A DNA stretch of 64,000 nt, from contig NC_080539.1 of NCBI RefSeq assembly GCF_028640845.1, positions 190,535,436 through 190,599,435 of the forward strand, read 5' to 3'. The position numbers and the translations under genes were made by a program. Of the stretch, positions 21,480 to 33,415 are shown in pieces; the stretch's first letter is position 1; every line of letters starts with the position of its first letter. The notes below the pieces were generated by a model. It did no database searches. It had not been told where the DNA came from and saw only the letters and a list, made by a program, of their open reading frames with translations. This stretch comes from Ahaetulla prasina. Taxonomy: Eukaryota; Chordata; Lepidosauria; Squamata; Colubridae.

Positions 21480-21675
21480 GAAAAGCAAGACTGCACACTT
21501 AGACAAGAAAAAACAAATTCACAGGCATAGAAATGTGGTACCTTGCTCAACAGCAGTGACTATGAGAAGTATCTAGGTGTCTTAGTGGACAACTACTTAA
21601 GTATGAGCCAGCAGTGCGCTGTGGCTACCAAAAAAGTCAAAGCAGTCCTAAGCTGCATCAACAGAGGGAGGGATA
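21480..21675 (+). pseudogene. CR1 LINE, 5' piece of a copy split by L1B
   Basis: Plus-strand CR1 ORF2: KYLGVLVDNYLSMSQQCAV, then KKVKAVLSCINRG (about 21570-21670). It stops exactly at the target-site duplication AGAGGGAGGGATA (21663-21675). The same reading continues at 36256 on the far side of L1B. Confidence 0.9.
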
Positions 21676-22336
21676 GAGATCGAGGGCAGGGCTGACGTCA
21701 CGGCGATACAGTGTACTTTCCATAGGGCTCTATGGAAGTTTACCGAAATTCCTTCTGCCAGAGAGTCTTGGGGGACCTAAGCAACTATGGAGGGTTAGTG
21801 AAGAAAAGAGGACACTCCGTAGATCACAAGGAGATTGTGAACTTCTTGTTTGATCCAGAGGAAAGCTCTCAAACTGGCAAGAAGAAAAAGTCAGCCATTG
21901 CATGCCTTACCCAGGCTGAGACAGCCTGACCGGAGAAGAATGAGTGAAGACTGAGTGGTGACTGGGTGAGCCAGTGGCGACTGGCTGAGAATTTTCCAAC
22001 TTCTGTTGAGGAATTTGCCCCTTTTAAAACTAGTTTGAGTGACAGTTGGACTGTAAAAGAAGGGGGTGGATTTGTTTATCTTCCACCCCCTGAGAATAGC
22101 GATGAATAAACACAAAGCTGAAACAGATCTGGAGAAGAATTGTTTGAACTGTTTTAGAGAGAAATAAGTGTTAAAAGAGGAAATCCAGACTGGTTATTCT
22201 AAGGATAATATTAATTGGATTAAGTGGATTTCATTGAACTAAAACTTTTTTGGGGGGAATATAAAACTCGGAAACTCCTAAAGGAAAAAGATTTGGTGTA
22301 TGTTAAAGGAAGTTAAAGGAGAGGAGCAGAAGAGAA
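21676..22336 (+). promoter_or_regulatory. L1B 5' UTR with a CRE-like site
   Basis: The element starts GAGATCGAGGGCAGGGC and carries the palindromic cAMP-response-element core TGACGTCA at 21693-21700. L1 5' UTRs hold the internal RNA polymerase II promoter. That this site is functional is inference. The UTR runs to the ORF1 start at 22337. Confidence 0.6.
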
Positions 22337-23310
22337 ATGCCGAGCAAGTCAACGCCTATTTATTTATTTATTTATTTATTCATAGACACCATGTTGCAGA
22401 ACAAAAGATTAAATACTTTTCAATCAGAAATGAAAACTATGTTTCAACTACTGCAAGAAGCCATGGCCAAGAATCATGATGATTTGGCAGATAGGATGCA
22501 AAAGATGGAACAAAAGACGGAAAATAAAACAGGTAACATCCAGCAAATAATCACTAAAAATGAACAATGGATTCAGAAAATGGAAGAGAAGACAGAGCAA
22601 ACAGATAAAAAAAGTAGAAGAGATGAATTACAGACTGACTAAGGTAGATAATGAGCTTGAGCAATCCATAATTATGCTGGAGATGGATAGAACTGAATAC
22701 TTCCTGAGATTTTAGAATATTGAGGAGGAAAAAGGGGAAGATCTTGCTGAAAAAAATGGCAGAATTGTTGGCAGATGCGTTGGAAAAGGGCAAACAGTAA
22801 GTCCTCTCTGGGATTGATGAAATATTTAGAATATACACAAGCTATGTGGAAGGAACAAACTTCCCAGAGAAGTACATGTGAAATTTTTAAAGAAGGCAAT
22901 AAGAAAGGAAATACTTCAAAGAGCAAGAGATGCATCATTGAAATACAAAGGGAGAGAAACAGGAGTCTTGAAACAAATACCCAGAAGAGTAAGAGATACA
23001 AGGAAACAGTAGCAATTTCTGACAAGACAACGAATAAAATATAATGTAAACTTTAGATGGCTAATACCTGAGGGAATATTGGTGACCTGGATGGAAAAAA
23101 GACATAGATACAATAGACAAAGCAGAACAATTCTATTATCAGCACTTTGCAGCATATGAGGAAGAAGAGAAAAGGGAGGAAATAGATGGCAAAAAACAAG
23201 AGGAAGCGATAGCAGAGGGAAGCATACAACATGAAGAAACCAAAACAGAGCAAAAAGAGAGAAGGGAACAAGAAGGAGCAAGACAGAAAGAAGGGAGACA
23301 AATAAATCAA
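22337..23310 (+). pseudogene. L1B ORF1p (degraded)
   Basis: It starts ATG-CCG-AGC-AAG at 22337 after GCAGAAGAGAA. The N-terminus is a coiled-coil type region (MLQNKRLNTFQSEMKTMFQLLQEA, then repeated QKMEQKTENKT-like heptads to about 22620). A TTTA microsatellite at 22356-22380 lies within the first codons. Downstream, in shifted frames with many stops, come RRM-like text (NIEEEKGEDLAEKMAELLADALEKG) and C-terminal text (YLREYW.PGWKKDIDTIDKAEQFYYQHFAA). The order matches L1 ORF1p. It cannot make an intact protein. Confidence 0.85.
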
Positions 23311-23482
23311 CTAGAACAACAAAACCTATTTATAAATAAAGTATGGAAGAAGAAACAAAACTGTTACAACATTAATGGACTGAATTCATCTATGAAAAGA
23401 AAAATAATTTTTAATAAACTAGAAAAATTAAAACTAGATTTAATCTGTCTCCAAGAGATTCACATTAAAAAACAATACAGTA

Positions 23483-26400
23483 TTTTTCTCCTATTAAAAA
23501 TACTTTTAATAGGAGTTTATGCACCAAATCAACAACAAGAAAAATTTTATAAGTTTTTACATAAAAGAATAACATCTTGGGATTATAAAACTTATATATT
23601 AATGGGTGATTGGAATGGAGTGATGGATACCCAGAAAGATAAAAGAAGTCTTAGAAATATTTCCAATCGTGTAAAACTGCCAAAGGCATTCTTTGATTTG
23701 ATGGAAGATTTAGAATTGAGAGATGTATGGCGAGAACGCAATGAAAAAGAGAGAGATTTTACATTTTTTTCTGACAGACATCAATCTTTTTCTAGGATTG
23801 ATTTCATTTTAATTACTAATGATTTGTTTTTCAGAGTGAAGAAGACAAAATTTGTTCTAGAACCTTGTCTGATCATAGCCCGGTATGGATTGAGTTAGAT
23901 CGGGAAAAAGAGGCCAGGAGGTCGTGGAGGATGAATGAGAATTTGTTTAAATATGAACAAAATGTAAATGAATGTAAAACTCTAATGAAGGAATTTTTTT
24001 CTTTGAACATGGATAAAGGGACACCTATAGAGATAGTTTGGGACACCAGTAAAGCTTATATGAGGGGAATTTTATTAGAGATGAATAATAAATATAGAAA
24101 TAGACTGCACAAAAGGCGAAAAGAACTAGAAGAGGAAATTAAAAGGAAGGAGCAGTTATTGGTAGGCAATCCAGGAGATAGTAAAACAAAAGAGTCAATA
24201 AATATATTAAGAGGTCAATTTAATATGTTAATGGCAGATCAGGTGGCAACTAATTTACAATATGTAAGACATAATTTGTTTAATAATTCTAATAAACCTG
24301 GAAGGTGGTTAGTATATTTATTAAGAAAGAAACAGAAACGACGTATAATTGATAAAATAGAATATAGAGGTAAGGAAGTATATCAGCAAAATTTGATTAA
24401 AAAAGCTTTTTTAGAATATTATACTAAGTTATATTCTAGAGATGTGATTAGTGATAAAGATATAGATAGATATTTACAGGACCACGGTATTTTAGAAATT
24501 ACAGTAGATCAAAGGGAAGAGTTGAATCAATTAATTTCTTCAGAGGAAATAGTGTTTGCAATTAAGCAGCTTAAAGCGAATAAAGCACCAGGTACAGATG
24601 GCTTGACAACTACTTATTATAAAAATTTACAAAATGAGATGATTGTACCACTTAAGGAGTTATTTAACAGAATACAAAGGGGAGGAGAAGCTCCTCCTTC
24701 ATGGAGGACAGCTTTTATTTCATTAATACCTAAAGAAGATCGAGATGGTGTTAAACCAGAGAATTATAGGCCAATATCGCTTTTAAATACTGATTATAAG
24801 ATATTTGCTAAGATACTAGCGAATAGATTGATGCCACTGATGAATCAATTAATTCATAATGACCAATCAGGATTTATTAAGGGGAGACAGATGAGATATA
24901 ATATGAGACAAATTGTAAATTTACTTGAATATTTGGAAGGAAACAGCCAGGTTTCAGCAGCATTCCTCTTTTTGGATGCCGAAAAAGCTTTTGATAGATT
25001 GGATTGGCAGTTTTTGTTTAAAGTAATAGAAAAAATGCAATTTGGGGATTATTTTATTCAAGCAATTAAGGCTATATATCAAAAGCAAACAGCTCAAATA
25101 ATAGTAAATGGTGGATTAACAGAATCTTTCAAGATTGAGAAAGGGACTAGACAAGGATGTCCCTTGTCACCATTATTATTCATTCTAACTTTGGAAATAT
25201 TATTGAGTAAGATACGTGGTTTAGATCGAATAAAAGGAATTAGAATTAAAAATCAAGATTATAAATTAAGAGCGTTTGCAGATGATTTGGTTGTTTCTTT
25301 ATCTCAACCAATACATTCAGCTGTATATTTGATGGAGACAATTGATCAGTATAGTAAGGTATCTGGGTTTAAAGTGAATCAACAGAAGACAAAATGATAA
25401 TTAAAAATATGAATACACATCAGAGGAAGAATTAGAAAGAATAACTGGATATGAAGTAGTTAAAAGGTTAAATACTTAGGAGTATACATTACAGCATCGA
25501 ATGTAAAATTATATAAAACAATTATGAGGTATTGTGGGGAAAAGTAATTAAAGAAATGGAGAAATGGAAGAAGTTACAATTATCATTGTTGGGAAGAGTG
25601 GCAGCTATAAAATGAATGTTTTGCCTAGATTTTTATTTTTGTTTCAAATGATTCCAATTTTGAAGAAAGATGCAAATTTACAAGAATGGCAAAAGGATTA
25701 ATAAATTTGTATGGAAGGGTAAAAACCGAGGATAAAGTTAAAAATAATGCAAGACGTTAGGGAAAGAGGGGTTTAAAATGCCTAATTTGAAATTGTACTA
25801 TGATGCAGTTGTTTTAACTTTAATTTCTGATTGGATTAATTTAACAGAGGAAAGGATTTTGAATATAGAAGGTTATGGTTTGTTATATGGATGGCGCATA
25901 TGTAATATATGACAAGAAAATTGATAAGATGTTTAAGAATAATATGGTCAGAAGTGCGTTGTTGAGGATTTGGAAAAAATATCAATATAAGTTAGATGGA
26001 AAGATACCAATATGGACCATCCCCAGACATATGATAGAGAATATAAATATATTACAAAAAATGGAAGTTATCACTTACAAAGAGCTTTTGACTATGGAAC
26101 AAGGGGAATTACAGTCGAAATCTAGGGAGAAATTGAGGATGAAGGAAGAAATTATACATGGTTCCAGTATGGACAATTGCAATCTAGATGGAAAATAGAT
26201 CAGAAAATTGGTATAAGGCAAAGTGATGATAATCTGGTAAAACAAATAAAAGATCAAGGTCAACAGCATATAAAGAGATTATATAATGTATTGGTTGAAA
26301 TTGATTCAGAAATGGAGTTGGTTAAAGATTGTATGGTAAAATGGGCACAAAATTTTCAACAACCTATAATGTTAGAAACATGGGAAAAAATTTGGGTGAG

Positions 26401-26925
26401 GAATGTTAAATTCATAAGCACAAAATTTAAGAGAAAATTTTATAAAATGTTTTATAGATGGCATTTAGATCCTAAAAAACTGTCATGTATGTATCCAAAT
26501 GTGAAAGCAAAATGTTGGAGATGTGATTGTGAGGATGCTACCTATTATCATATATGGTGGACTTGCAAAAAAGTTAAAGCCTTTTGGATTAAAATATGGT
26601 GGATTATGCAGAACATTTTGAAAAAGAAGATCAAGTTTGTTCCACAGTTCTTTTATTAGGAATAATCTCAGATTGCACTGTTATAGAGACAAAACTGATT
26701 CTGAATTTAATAACTGCTGCAAGATTATTGATTGCACAATATTGGAAGAAAGAAGACTTACCTACAATTGGAGAATGGATTAGTAAAGTATCAAATTTAG
26801 CAGAAATGGCAAAAATTTCTGCCTACTTGAAAGACTGTACACAAGAAAAATATATATTGGAATGGAGGAAGTGGATTGATTATATTCAAAATAAGTATCA
26901 GATTAAAATATCAATTAGTTTTTGA
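23483..26925 (+). pseudogene. L1A ORF2p: endonuclease part, reverse transcriptase, C-terminus
   Basis: The endonuclease remainder reads LLIGVYAPNQQQ, YILMGDWNGVMD and FTFFSDRHQSFSRIDFIL to about 23860. A frameshift follows. Then a 510-codon open frame (23865-25397) holds the rest: SDHSPVWIEL (endonuclease end), the linker, NKAPGTDGLTTTYYKN, ENYRPISLLNTDYKIFAKILA, FLDAEKAFDRLDWQFL (motif A), KGTRQGCPLSPLLFIL (motif B) and FADDLVVSL (motif C, catalytic Asp pair). After 25397 several frameshifts break the thumb and C-terminal parts, which end at 26925. A Cys-rich CWRCDCEDATYYHIWWTC motif lies at about 26510-26570. Confidence 0.92.
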
Positions 26926-27548
26926 GTGAAGTTAGGAATTATTATGTATTAGTTTAAGAAAGAAGGAATTGATAGTGTGATGGTGTGAAATGGAATATGT
27001 TTTATGTTATATTTTAGATTATGTTTGTTAGTTACAATACCCTGTATTCTGTTCTGGGAAGTCTCGGGGAAGGAGGCGGGAAGGGAAGACTATAAATTGA
27101 TTGGTTGCCATTGTACAGGAATAATGGTAGAATTAAACAAGTTGGAATGGTGTAATGTCGGGACTGCTCGGCAAACACTCCCGAAGGAAAGGGTAAGGAA
27201 AGAGGAGTAAAGAAGGAAGAAAGTAGGTAGGTAGGTGGGTAGGGAGGAAAGAAGGAAGGGAGAAGAAAGGATAGGAGGAGGAGAAGAAGGAGATAGAGGG
27301 TTAGAAAGGATGGTAGTGAGAAGTGGGAAAGAGGAGGGGAAGTAGGAAAGCGAGGAGAAGGTGGTGGGGGAAGTTTAAGAAGGATGAGAAGGGAAGAAAG
27401 GATTAAAGGGGGGAGTGGCAGTCGAGCAGCCCTGACTGAGTATAATTTGAGTATAGGACTGATTGTTGGATAAGTGATTGTATTGTACACTGGTCAAATT
27501 GTGGGAATTATTATGGAAAAATAAAAAAATTTTGCAAAAAAAAAAACA
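26926..27548 (+). other. L1A 3' UTR with purine-rich G tract and poly-A
   Basis: From about 27180 to 27420 the plus strand is almost entirely A and G with many GG and GGG runs, which is a known property of L1 3' UTRs. An AATAAAAAAA tail follows at about 27520. The minus-strand open frame across it is an artefact of the pyrimidine-rich complement. Confidence 0.85.
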
Positions 27549-28244
27549 AAAAAACAATACAGTAAACTATTAGATTACCCCAAAATTGGGAAACTATATT
27601 TTTCACTAGCACAGCAAAAGAAAAGGGGAGTGGTTCGACATATTAAAGAAACAATAAAGGCTAGACAAATCTTTGCAGATGAAGATGGGAGAATACTGAT
27701 GGTGGAGGTAACAACGAATCAAAAATAGATGTTGATAGTGATATATGCACCTAATAATAAACAAGATGAGTTTTATGGAAAACTTCGTAAGAAAATTATA
27801 GAATTGGAATATATGTGTGATAGGAGACTTTAATGCAATTGTAGATACAGAACTTGACTACAAGAGGAGTAAAACAGGTAAAAAAGTCAGGAAAACATTC
27901 CCTAAAATTTTTTTAAATGATGGAAGAAATAGGAACTCAAGTTTCTCTCATGGAGAGAAACATACCCCAAGAAAAATCAGTATTCATTTTATTCAAATAG
28001 GCATAAATCCTGGTCTAGAATAGATATGGTATGGATGTCATCAGAACTGAAAACATATGTATAAGAGATAGAAATAGAACCCAATGTTTGGACAGATCAC
28101 AATTCGATAAAAGTTGTATGGAAAGGACAAAAAAGAAAATTGAGATGGACATTGAATAAAGCGATATTGCAGGATAAAAAATTTATACAAAATATGGAAA
28201 AAGAAATGGAAACAAAATAAGAAAATGCTAGAAGAAAACATAAG

Positions 28245-28613
28245 TGTCAGGCCTGGAAACCATACTAGGCCTTAGGGTTCCAGACGCTGCCACATTTTTC
28301 CCCTGAGGGGAAGAAGGGGGGTTGAGGGGTATGGTAACATTCTTCAAGCGGTCAAGGTCAGATGGTGTTCACATCTGCAGGAGGAGTGGCGGGAAGATAT
28401 TCGAATGAACTGGGAGAACGTGGGACCATGTGACCAGCAAAGGGGTTAGGGGGGTGGGACTCTTGGGGTTTGTATAACTGGGAAAAGAATCCGGAAGCTC
28501 AGTTTTGGAATTTCACTCATTGTGTGCCAGTTTCCTTATGCTAGTAAAGAACTCTGAAAGACAATGGCTTCTGAGTTTTTTTATGCAGAAGAGGTTTTTC
28601 TGGAACCTTGACA
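28245..28613 (+). mobile_element. Solo LTR, 369 bp, with 5-bp target duplication
   Basis: It begins TGTCAGGCCTGG and ends GGAACCTTGACA (TG...CA). ATAAG stands on both sides (28240-28244 and 28614-28618). It is homologous over its length to the minus-strand LTR at 58701-59077, for example TATGCTAGTAAAG(G)AACT and the GCATGTGA/CCATGTGA word. It is probably Gypsy type. It inserted into L1B ORF2. Confidence 0.92.
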
Positions 28614-29520
28614 ATAAGATTAGAACCAGAAATTTAGAAAGAACCATAAAAAAAGAAATTAAAAAATCAAATAGACTTAAAACACAAAATGAATCTATTT
28701 GAAAAAGATGAACTGGCACAAAAAAATCAAGATTGCAAAATAAAACTTTTTTGAAAATGCAAATAAATCAAGATGGCTGGCATACAAACTGAGGAGGAAA
28801 AGAAAAACAATATATTGATTAATAGACAAGAAATGGATTCTTTATTATCAGAATAAAAAAATAAAATAAATAATAATAAAAGAGTATTATGGGAAACTGT
28901 ATGATCAGGAGAAAATTTTAGAAAATAAAATACAAATATATTTGGAACAATTTGAACTCTTTAAAGTACCTGAATGAGTTAAAGCTATGCTGAATGAACG
29001 AATAACCATGATGGAATTACAGAAGCAATTAAGAGAGAAAAGAATAATAAAACACCAGGGCCTGATGGACTACTGGCAGAATTTTATAAACAATTACAAG
29101 ATATATTAGGCCCAGTGATGTTGAAAGATTAAAATGAAGTTTTGCTAGAAGCGAAAATACCAAATTCATGGATGGAAGCAAATATTACTTCTATACCGAA
29201 AGACAACTCAGACTTAACACAGATAAAGAATTACAGACCAATATCTCTACTGAATGATATATATACAAAATATATGCTTTGATAATAGCAGAGAAATTAA
29301 AAAGGGTTTTGAATGAATTTATTTATTTATTTATTTAATCACATTTTTATACCGCCCTATCTCCCAAGGGACTCAGGGCGGTTTACAGCCTATTAAAAAC
29401 ACAAATACACAAATATAAATACAAAATAAAACACTAATTAAAAAACTTATTAAATAAGGCCGAATTAAAATTTATAATTAAAATAATAAAACCCCATTAA
29501 AACTACATTAAATTAAAATC

Positions 29521-30330
29521 CTAGCCCAGTCCTGCACAAATAAATAGATGTGTCTTAAGCTTGCGGCGAAAGGTTCGAAGGTCGGGAAGTTGACAGAGTC
29601 CCAGGGGAAGTTCATTCCAGAGGGTGGGGGCCCCCACAGAGAAGGCCCTTCCCCTGGGTGTCGCCAGTCGGCACTGCCTGGCGGACGGAACCCCAAGGAG
29701 TCCCTCCCTGTGAGAGCGCACGGGTCGGTGGGAGGCAGTCGGTGGCAGCAGACGGTCCCGTAAGTAGCCCGGCCCTAAGCCATGGAGCGCTTTGAAGATG
29801 GTTACCAAAACCTTGAAGTGCACCCAGAAAGCCACAGGTAGCCAGTGCAGTCTGCGCAGGAGTGGTGTCACATCTATCACCCGCGCAGCCGCATTCTGGA
29901 CTAACTGGAGCCTCCGGGTGCTCCTCAAGGGAAGCCCCATGTAGAGAGCATTGCAGTAATCCAGGCGAGATGTCACGAGAGCATGAGTGACTGTGCATAG
30001 GGCATCCCGGTCTAGGAAGGGGCGCAACTGGCGAACCAGGCGAACCTGGTAAAAAGCTCTCCTGGAGACGGTCATCAAATGGTCTTCAAAAGACAGCCAT
30101 CCATCCAGGAGAACACCCAAGTTACGCACCCTTTCCATCGGGGCCAGTGACTCGCCCCCAACAGTCAGCCGTGGCTGCAGCTGACTGTACCGGGGTGCCG
30201 GCATCCACAGCCACTCCGTCTTGGAGGGATTCAGCTTGAGCCTGTTTCTCCCCATCCAGACCCGTACGGCTTCCAGACAGCACTTCGACAGCTTCGTTGG
30301 GGTGGCCCGGTGTGGAAAAGTACAGCTGAG
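29521..30330 (-). pseudogene. L2-type LINE C-terminal domain
   Basis: It continues the reverse transcriptase in another frame: MGRNRLKLNPSKTEWLW, RVRNLGVLLDGWLSF, VTHALVTSRLDYCNALYMGL, LQLVQNAAARVID, LHWLPVAFWVHFKVLV, and ends APTLWNELPLGL, then FRRKLKTHLFI and a stop near 29521. This is the conserved C-terminal segment of L2/CR1-group LINEs. The same segment appears as a fragment at 52976-53487. Confidence 0.92.
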
Positions 30331-31606
30331 TATCATCAGCGTACAGTTGATACCTCACACCGAAGCCACTGATGATCTCACCCAGTGGCTTCATATTGAT
30401 GTTGAACAGGAGGGGCGAGAGAATCGACCCCTGCGGCACCCCACAAGTGAGGTGTCTCGAGGTCAACCTCTGCCCTTCCGTCAACACCGTCTGCGACCGG
30501 TCAGAGAGATAGGAGGAGAACCACCGATAAACGGTGCCTCGAACTCCCAATCCCTCCAACCGGTGCAGCAGGATACCATGGTCGATGGTATCAAAAGCCG
30601 CTGAGAGGTCTAATAGGACCAAGGCAGAGGAATAACCCCTGTCCCTGGCCCTCCAGAGATCATCAACCAACGCGACCAAAGCCGTCTCCGTGCTGTATCC
30701 GGGCCGAAAGCCGGACTGGAACAGGTCTAGATAGACAGTTTCATCCAGGTACTGGGGTAATTGACGTGCCACCACACTCTCTACAACCTTAGCCACAAAG
30801 CGAAGGTTGGAGACCGGACGATAATTACCTAAAACAGCTGGGTTCAGGGAAGGCTTCTTGAGGAGAGGTCTCACCACTGCCTCTTTCAAGGCGGCAGTGA
30901 AGACCCCCTCCAACAAAGAAGCATTAGTAATCCCCTGGAGCCAGCCTCGTGTCACCTCCTGTGTGGCCAGTACCAACCAGGAGGGGCACGGGTCCAATAA
31001 ACATGTGGTGGCATTCAACCTCCCCAATAACCTGTCCACGTCCTCGGGAGCCACAGGGTCAAACTCATCCCAAACAGTCTCAACAAGACAGCTCTCTAAC
31101 CTCTCATCTGGATCCACCCAATTTTGATCCAGACCATCCCGAAGCTGAACGATTTTATCGTATAGATAACAACTAAACTCCTCGGCACGTCCCTGCAACG
31201 GGTCATCCCGCTCTCCCTGTTGAAGGAGAGCGCGAGTCACCCAAAACAGGGCGGCCGGGCGGTTATCTGCCGACGCAATGAGGGAGGAGACGTAGCCACG
31301 TCTCGCTTCCTTCAATGCCACTAGGTAGGTCCTGGTATATGACCTAACAAGTGTCCGATCAGCCTCCGAACGACTGGATCTCCAGGAACTCTCTAGGTGT
31401 CTTCTCCGGCGTTTCATCTCCCTCAGCCCCTCGGAAAACCAAGGATCTGATTGAGACCTTCGCCGGGTCAGAGGCCGCAAAGGCACGACACGGTCTAGAG
31501 CCCCAGCCGCGGCCAGTTCCCAAGCCGCGACTAGTTCTCCAGCCGTGCCGTGGGCCAGACCCTCAGGAAACGGCCCAAGCTCCGTCCGGAACCTCTCCGG
31601 GTCCAT
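30330..31606 (-). pseudogene. L2-type LINE reverse transcriptase
   Basis: The open frame starts at 31606 and carries the linker RRRSQSDPWFSEGLREMKRR, then LGNYRPVSNLRFVAKVVESV, FQSGFRPGYSTETALVALV, LLDLSAAFDTIDHGILLHRL (motif A), [16 protein letters not shown] (motif B) and YQLYADDTQLYFS (motif C with the catalytic YADD). All active-site motifs are present. The frame shifts near 30330. The tail of the annotated frame after 30330 is out of register. Confidence 0.92.
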
Positions 31607-32327
31607 CAGGCCTGGGACGGAACCAACGTATTGGTCCCGTCTCCCTGCGGTGTTGAGTGGCGGTCAGAAAGTCTAGGCGAAGGAGAGAGTGATCTGACCA
31701 TGACAAAGGTTCAATGACTAAATCTCTCAAATCCAGATCCTTCAACCACTGTCCAGAGATAAAAATCAAGTCCAGCATGCCACCCCCAATGTGAGTGGGG
31801 CCATCGACTACTTGGGTCAGGTCCAAGGCCGTCATGGAAGCCATAAACTCCCAAGCTGCTGTCGATGACATGCCGGTCGATGGCAGGTTAAAGTCCCCCA
31901 TAACCATAAGTCTGGGGGTCTCAACCACCACTCCAGCAAGCACCTCCAGGAGCTCGGGCAGGGCTGCTGTCACGCAGCAAGGAGCCAGGTACGTGACCAG
32001 CAAGCCCATCTGACACCTATGACCCCACCTCACAAAGAGGGATTCACAGCCGGCAATCTGAGGTACAGTGGTCTCCCTCGGCTCTAGACTCTCCTTAATA
32101 ACAACCGCCACCCCCCCACCCCTACCTTGGGCCCTTGATTGATGGAATGCTCGGAAACCCGGTGGGCACATTTCAACAAGGGGCATGCCCCCTTCTGTGC
32201 CCAACCAGGTTTCCGTAACGCCCATAAGGTCCGCAGAACCCCCCTGAATAAGATCACGAACTAGTGGGGCCTTGTTCACCACGGACCGTGCGTTGCACAA
32301 CATCAGCCGGAGGCCTACATTATACAT
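31600..32327 (-). pseudogene. L2-type LINE endonuclease domain
   Basis: An apurinic/apyrimidinic-like endonuclease that nicks the insertion site. The frame reads [29 protein letters not shown] (catalytic Glu of the ET motif), [25 protein letters not shown] (GDFN), [14 protein letters not shown] and [11 protein letters not shown] (catalytic SDH). It is open for about 240 codons. It is out of frame with the reverse transcriptase, the shift lying near 31600. Confidence 0.9.
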
Positions 32328-32651
32328 TTAGATCAAAATGGATTCTTGCCAAAGAGATAGATTAAAAATAACATGAGAATGATTTTAAATACATTGGAGT
32401 ACTATGAAACACACCCTGGAAAACAAATGGTTTTGATTTTTCTAGATGCACAGAAAGCATTTGACAACATTAATTGGCAATTTATGCTATTGCAATTAAA
32501 ATATATGGACTTTGGGGAGGGATTTATTAATATGATTAAAGCAATATACTACAAACAATCTGATGGTAAATGAGGACATGACGGAGAACTTTGATATTAA
32601 AAAAGGCACCAGACAGAGATGTCCACTTTCCCCTTTGCTATTTATACTGAC

Positions 32652-32825
32652 CAGTTGTGGGTTTCCACTGGTTTGCTCTGGTTCAGGTGAACCGGTAGTG
32701 GCGGCAGCGGGAGGCTCCGCTCACCCACTCAGACATCATCACGGACGCTCTGCTCATGCACAGAAGCACCCCGTGTGTGCTCCCGGTTCTGAACCAGTAG
32801 CAAAGGTAAGTGGAACTCACTACTG
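32652..32825. mobile_element. hAT MITE, 174 bp, with 8-bp target duplication
   Basis: The ends CAGTTGTGGGTTTCCACT and AAGTGGAACTCACTACTG are inverted repeats. The exact 8-bp duplication ATACTGAC flanks it (32644-32651, 32826-32833). Removing the element and one duplication restores the L1B frame LLFILTLVVLAKN. Confidence 0.95.
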
Positions 32826-33109
32826 ATACTGACTCTGGTAGTCTTAGCCAAAAATATTCAACAAGATGAAGAAATAAAAAGTATGGAAATAAAAAAAGAA
32901 AAATATAAGCTACAGGCGTTTGCAGATGACTTGGTTTTTATATTAGAAGACCCATTAGAAACAGTACTGAAGTTAATCAGAAAGATAGAAGAATATGGGA
33001 ACGTTGCAGGGCTGAAAATAAAGACAAGACAAAGATTTTAGTTAAAAATTTCAGATACACAAAAAAGAATATTGATGGAAAGAACTGATATACAGATAGT
33101 TAAAAAAGT

Positions 33110-33415
33110 AAATAGAATAGAATTCTTTATTGGCCAAGTGTGATTGGATACACAAGGAATTTGTCTTAGGTGTATATAACACTTAATGATAGTCAAGATA
33201 AGCTATCAAATCGTACTAAGAAACAAATAAAAACAATATAATTGAAAGATACAAGCAACATGGTTGTAGTAATAAGTGGGAAGAGATAGATACTAGTAAG
33301 GAAGAGAAAAAAATAGTAATACAGTCTTAGTAAATTATTTGACAGTGTTGTGGGAATTAGTTGTTAAGCAGAGTAATGGCATTTGGGAAAAAACTGTCCT
33401 TGTGTCTAGTTGTGA
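33110..33415 (-). mobile_element. CR1/L3-type LINE 3'-end, antisense
   Basis: AATAGAATAGAATTCTTTATTGGCC followed by AAGTGTGATTGGATACACAAGG is the reverse complement of the 3' end of the LINE copy at 34915-35838, including its (ATTCT)n tail. It splits the L1B thumb coding (IVKKV... and ...KYLGIQL). Confidence 0.85.

Larger units (their letters stand above)
23483..27548 (+). mobile_element. L1A: 5'-truncated L1 LINE inside L1B ORF2
   Basis: It is flanked by the 16-bp target duplication AAAAAACAATACAGTA (23467-23482 and 27549-27564) and ends in a poly-A tail at about 27535-27548. It begins within the endonuclease domain, so ORF1 and the 5' UTR are absent. It carries most of ORF2 and a long purine-rich 3' UTR. 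It is a different L1 subfamily from L1B but close to L1C (52436-55474). Confidence 0.94.
29323..32325 (-). mobile_element. L2/CR1-type LINE, near complete
   Basis: The minus-strand element begins, in sense, near 32325 with ...GGCCTCCGGCTGATGTTGTGC and ends at the left with ACCGCCCTGAGTCCCTTGGG, then a TATAAAAATG tail and an (AAAT)n repeat. The order is endonuclease, reverse transcriptase, C-terminal domain. It sits between two L1B coding pieces (RVLNEF... and ...[10 protein letters not shown]). The tail repeat blurs the exact ends, so I do not assert a target duplication. It has an apurinic-type endonuclease and a C-terminal region as in the L2/CR1 group. Confidence 0.9.

Noticed and set aside
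22337..22642. A small coiled-coil host protein
   Set aside because: It is the L1B ORF1 N-terminus, followed by RRM-like and C-terminal ORF1p text.
27032..27490. Leu/Pro-rich minus-strand frame of 152 codons
   Set aside because: It is the complement of the purine-rich L1A 3' UTR.
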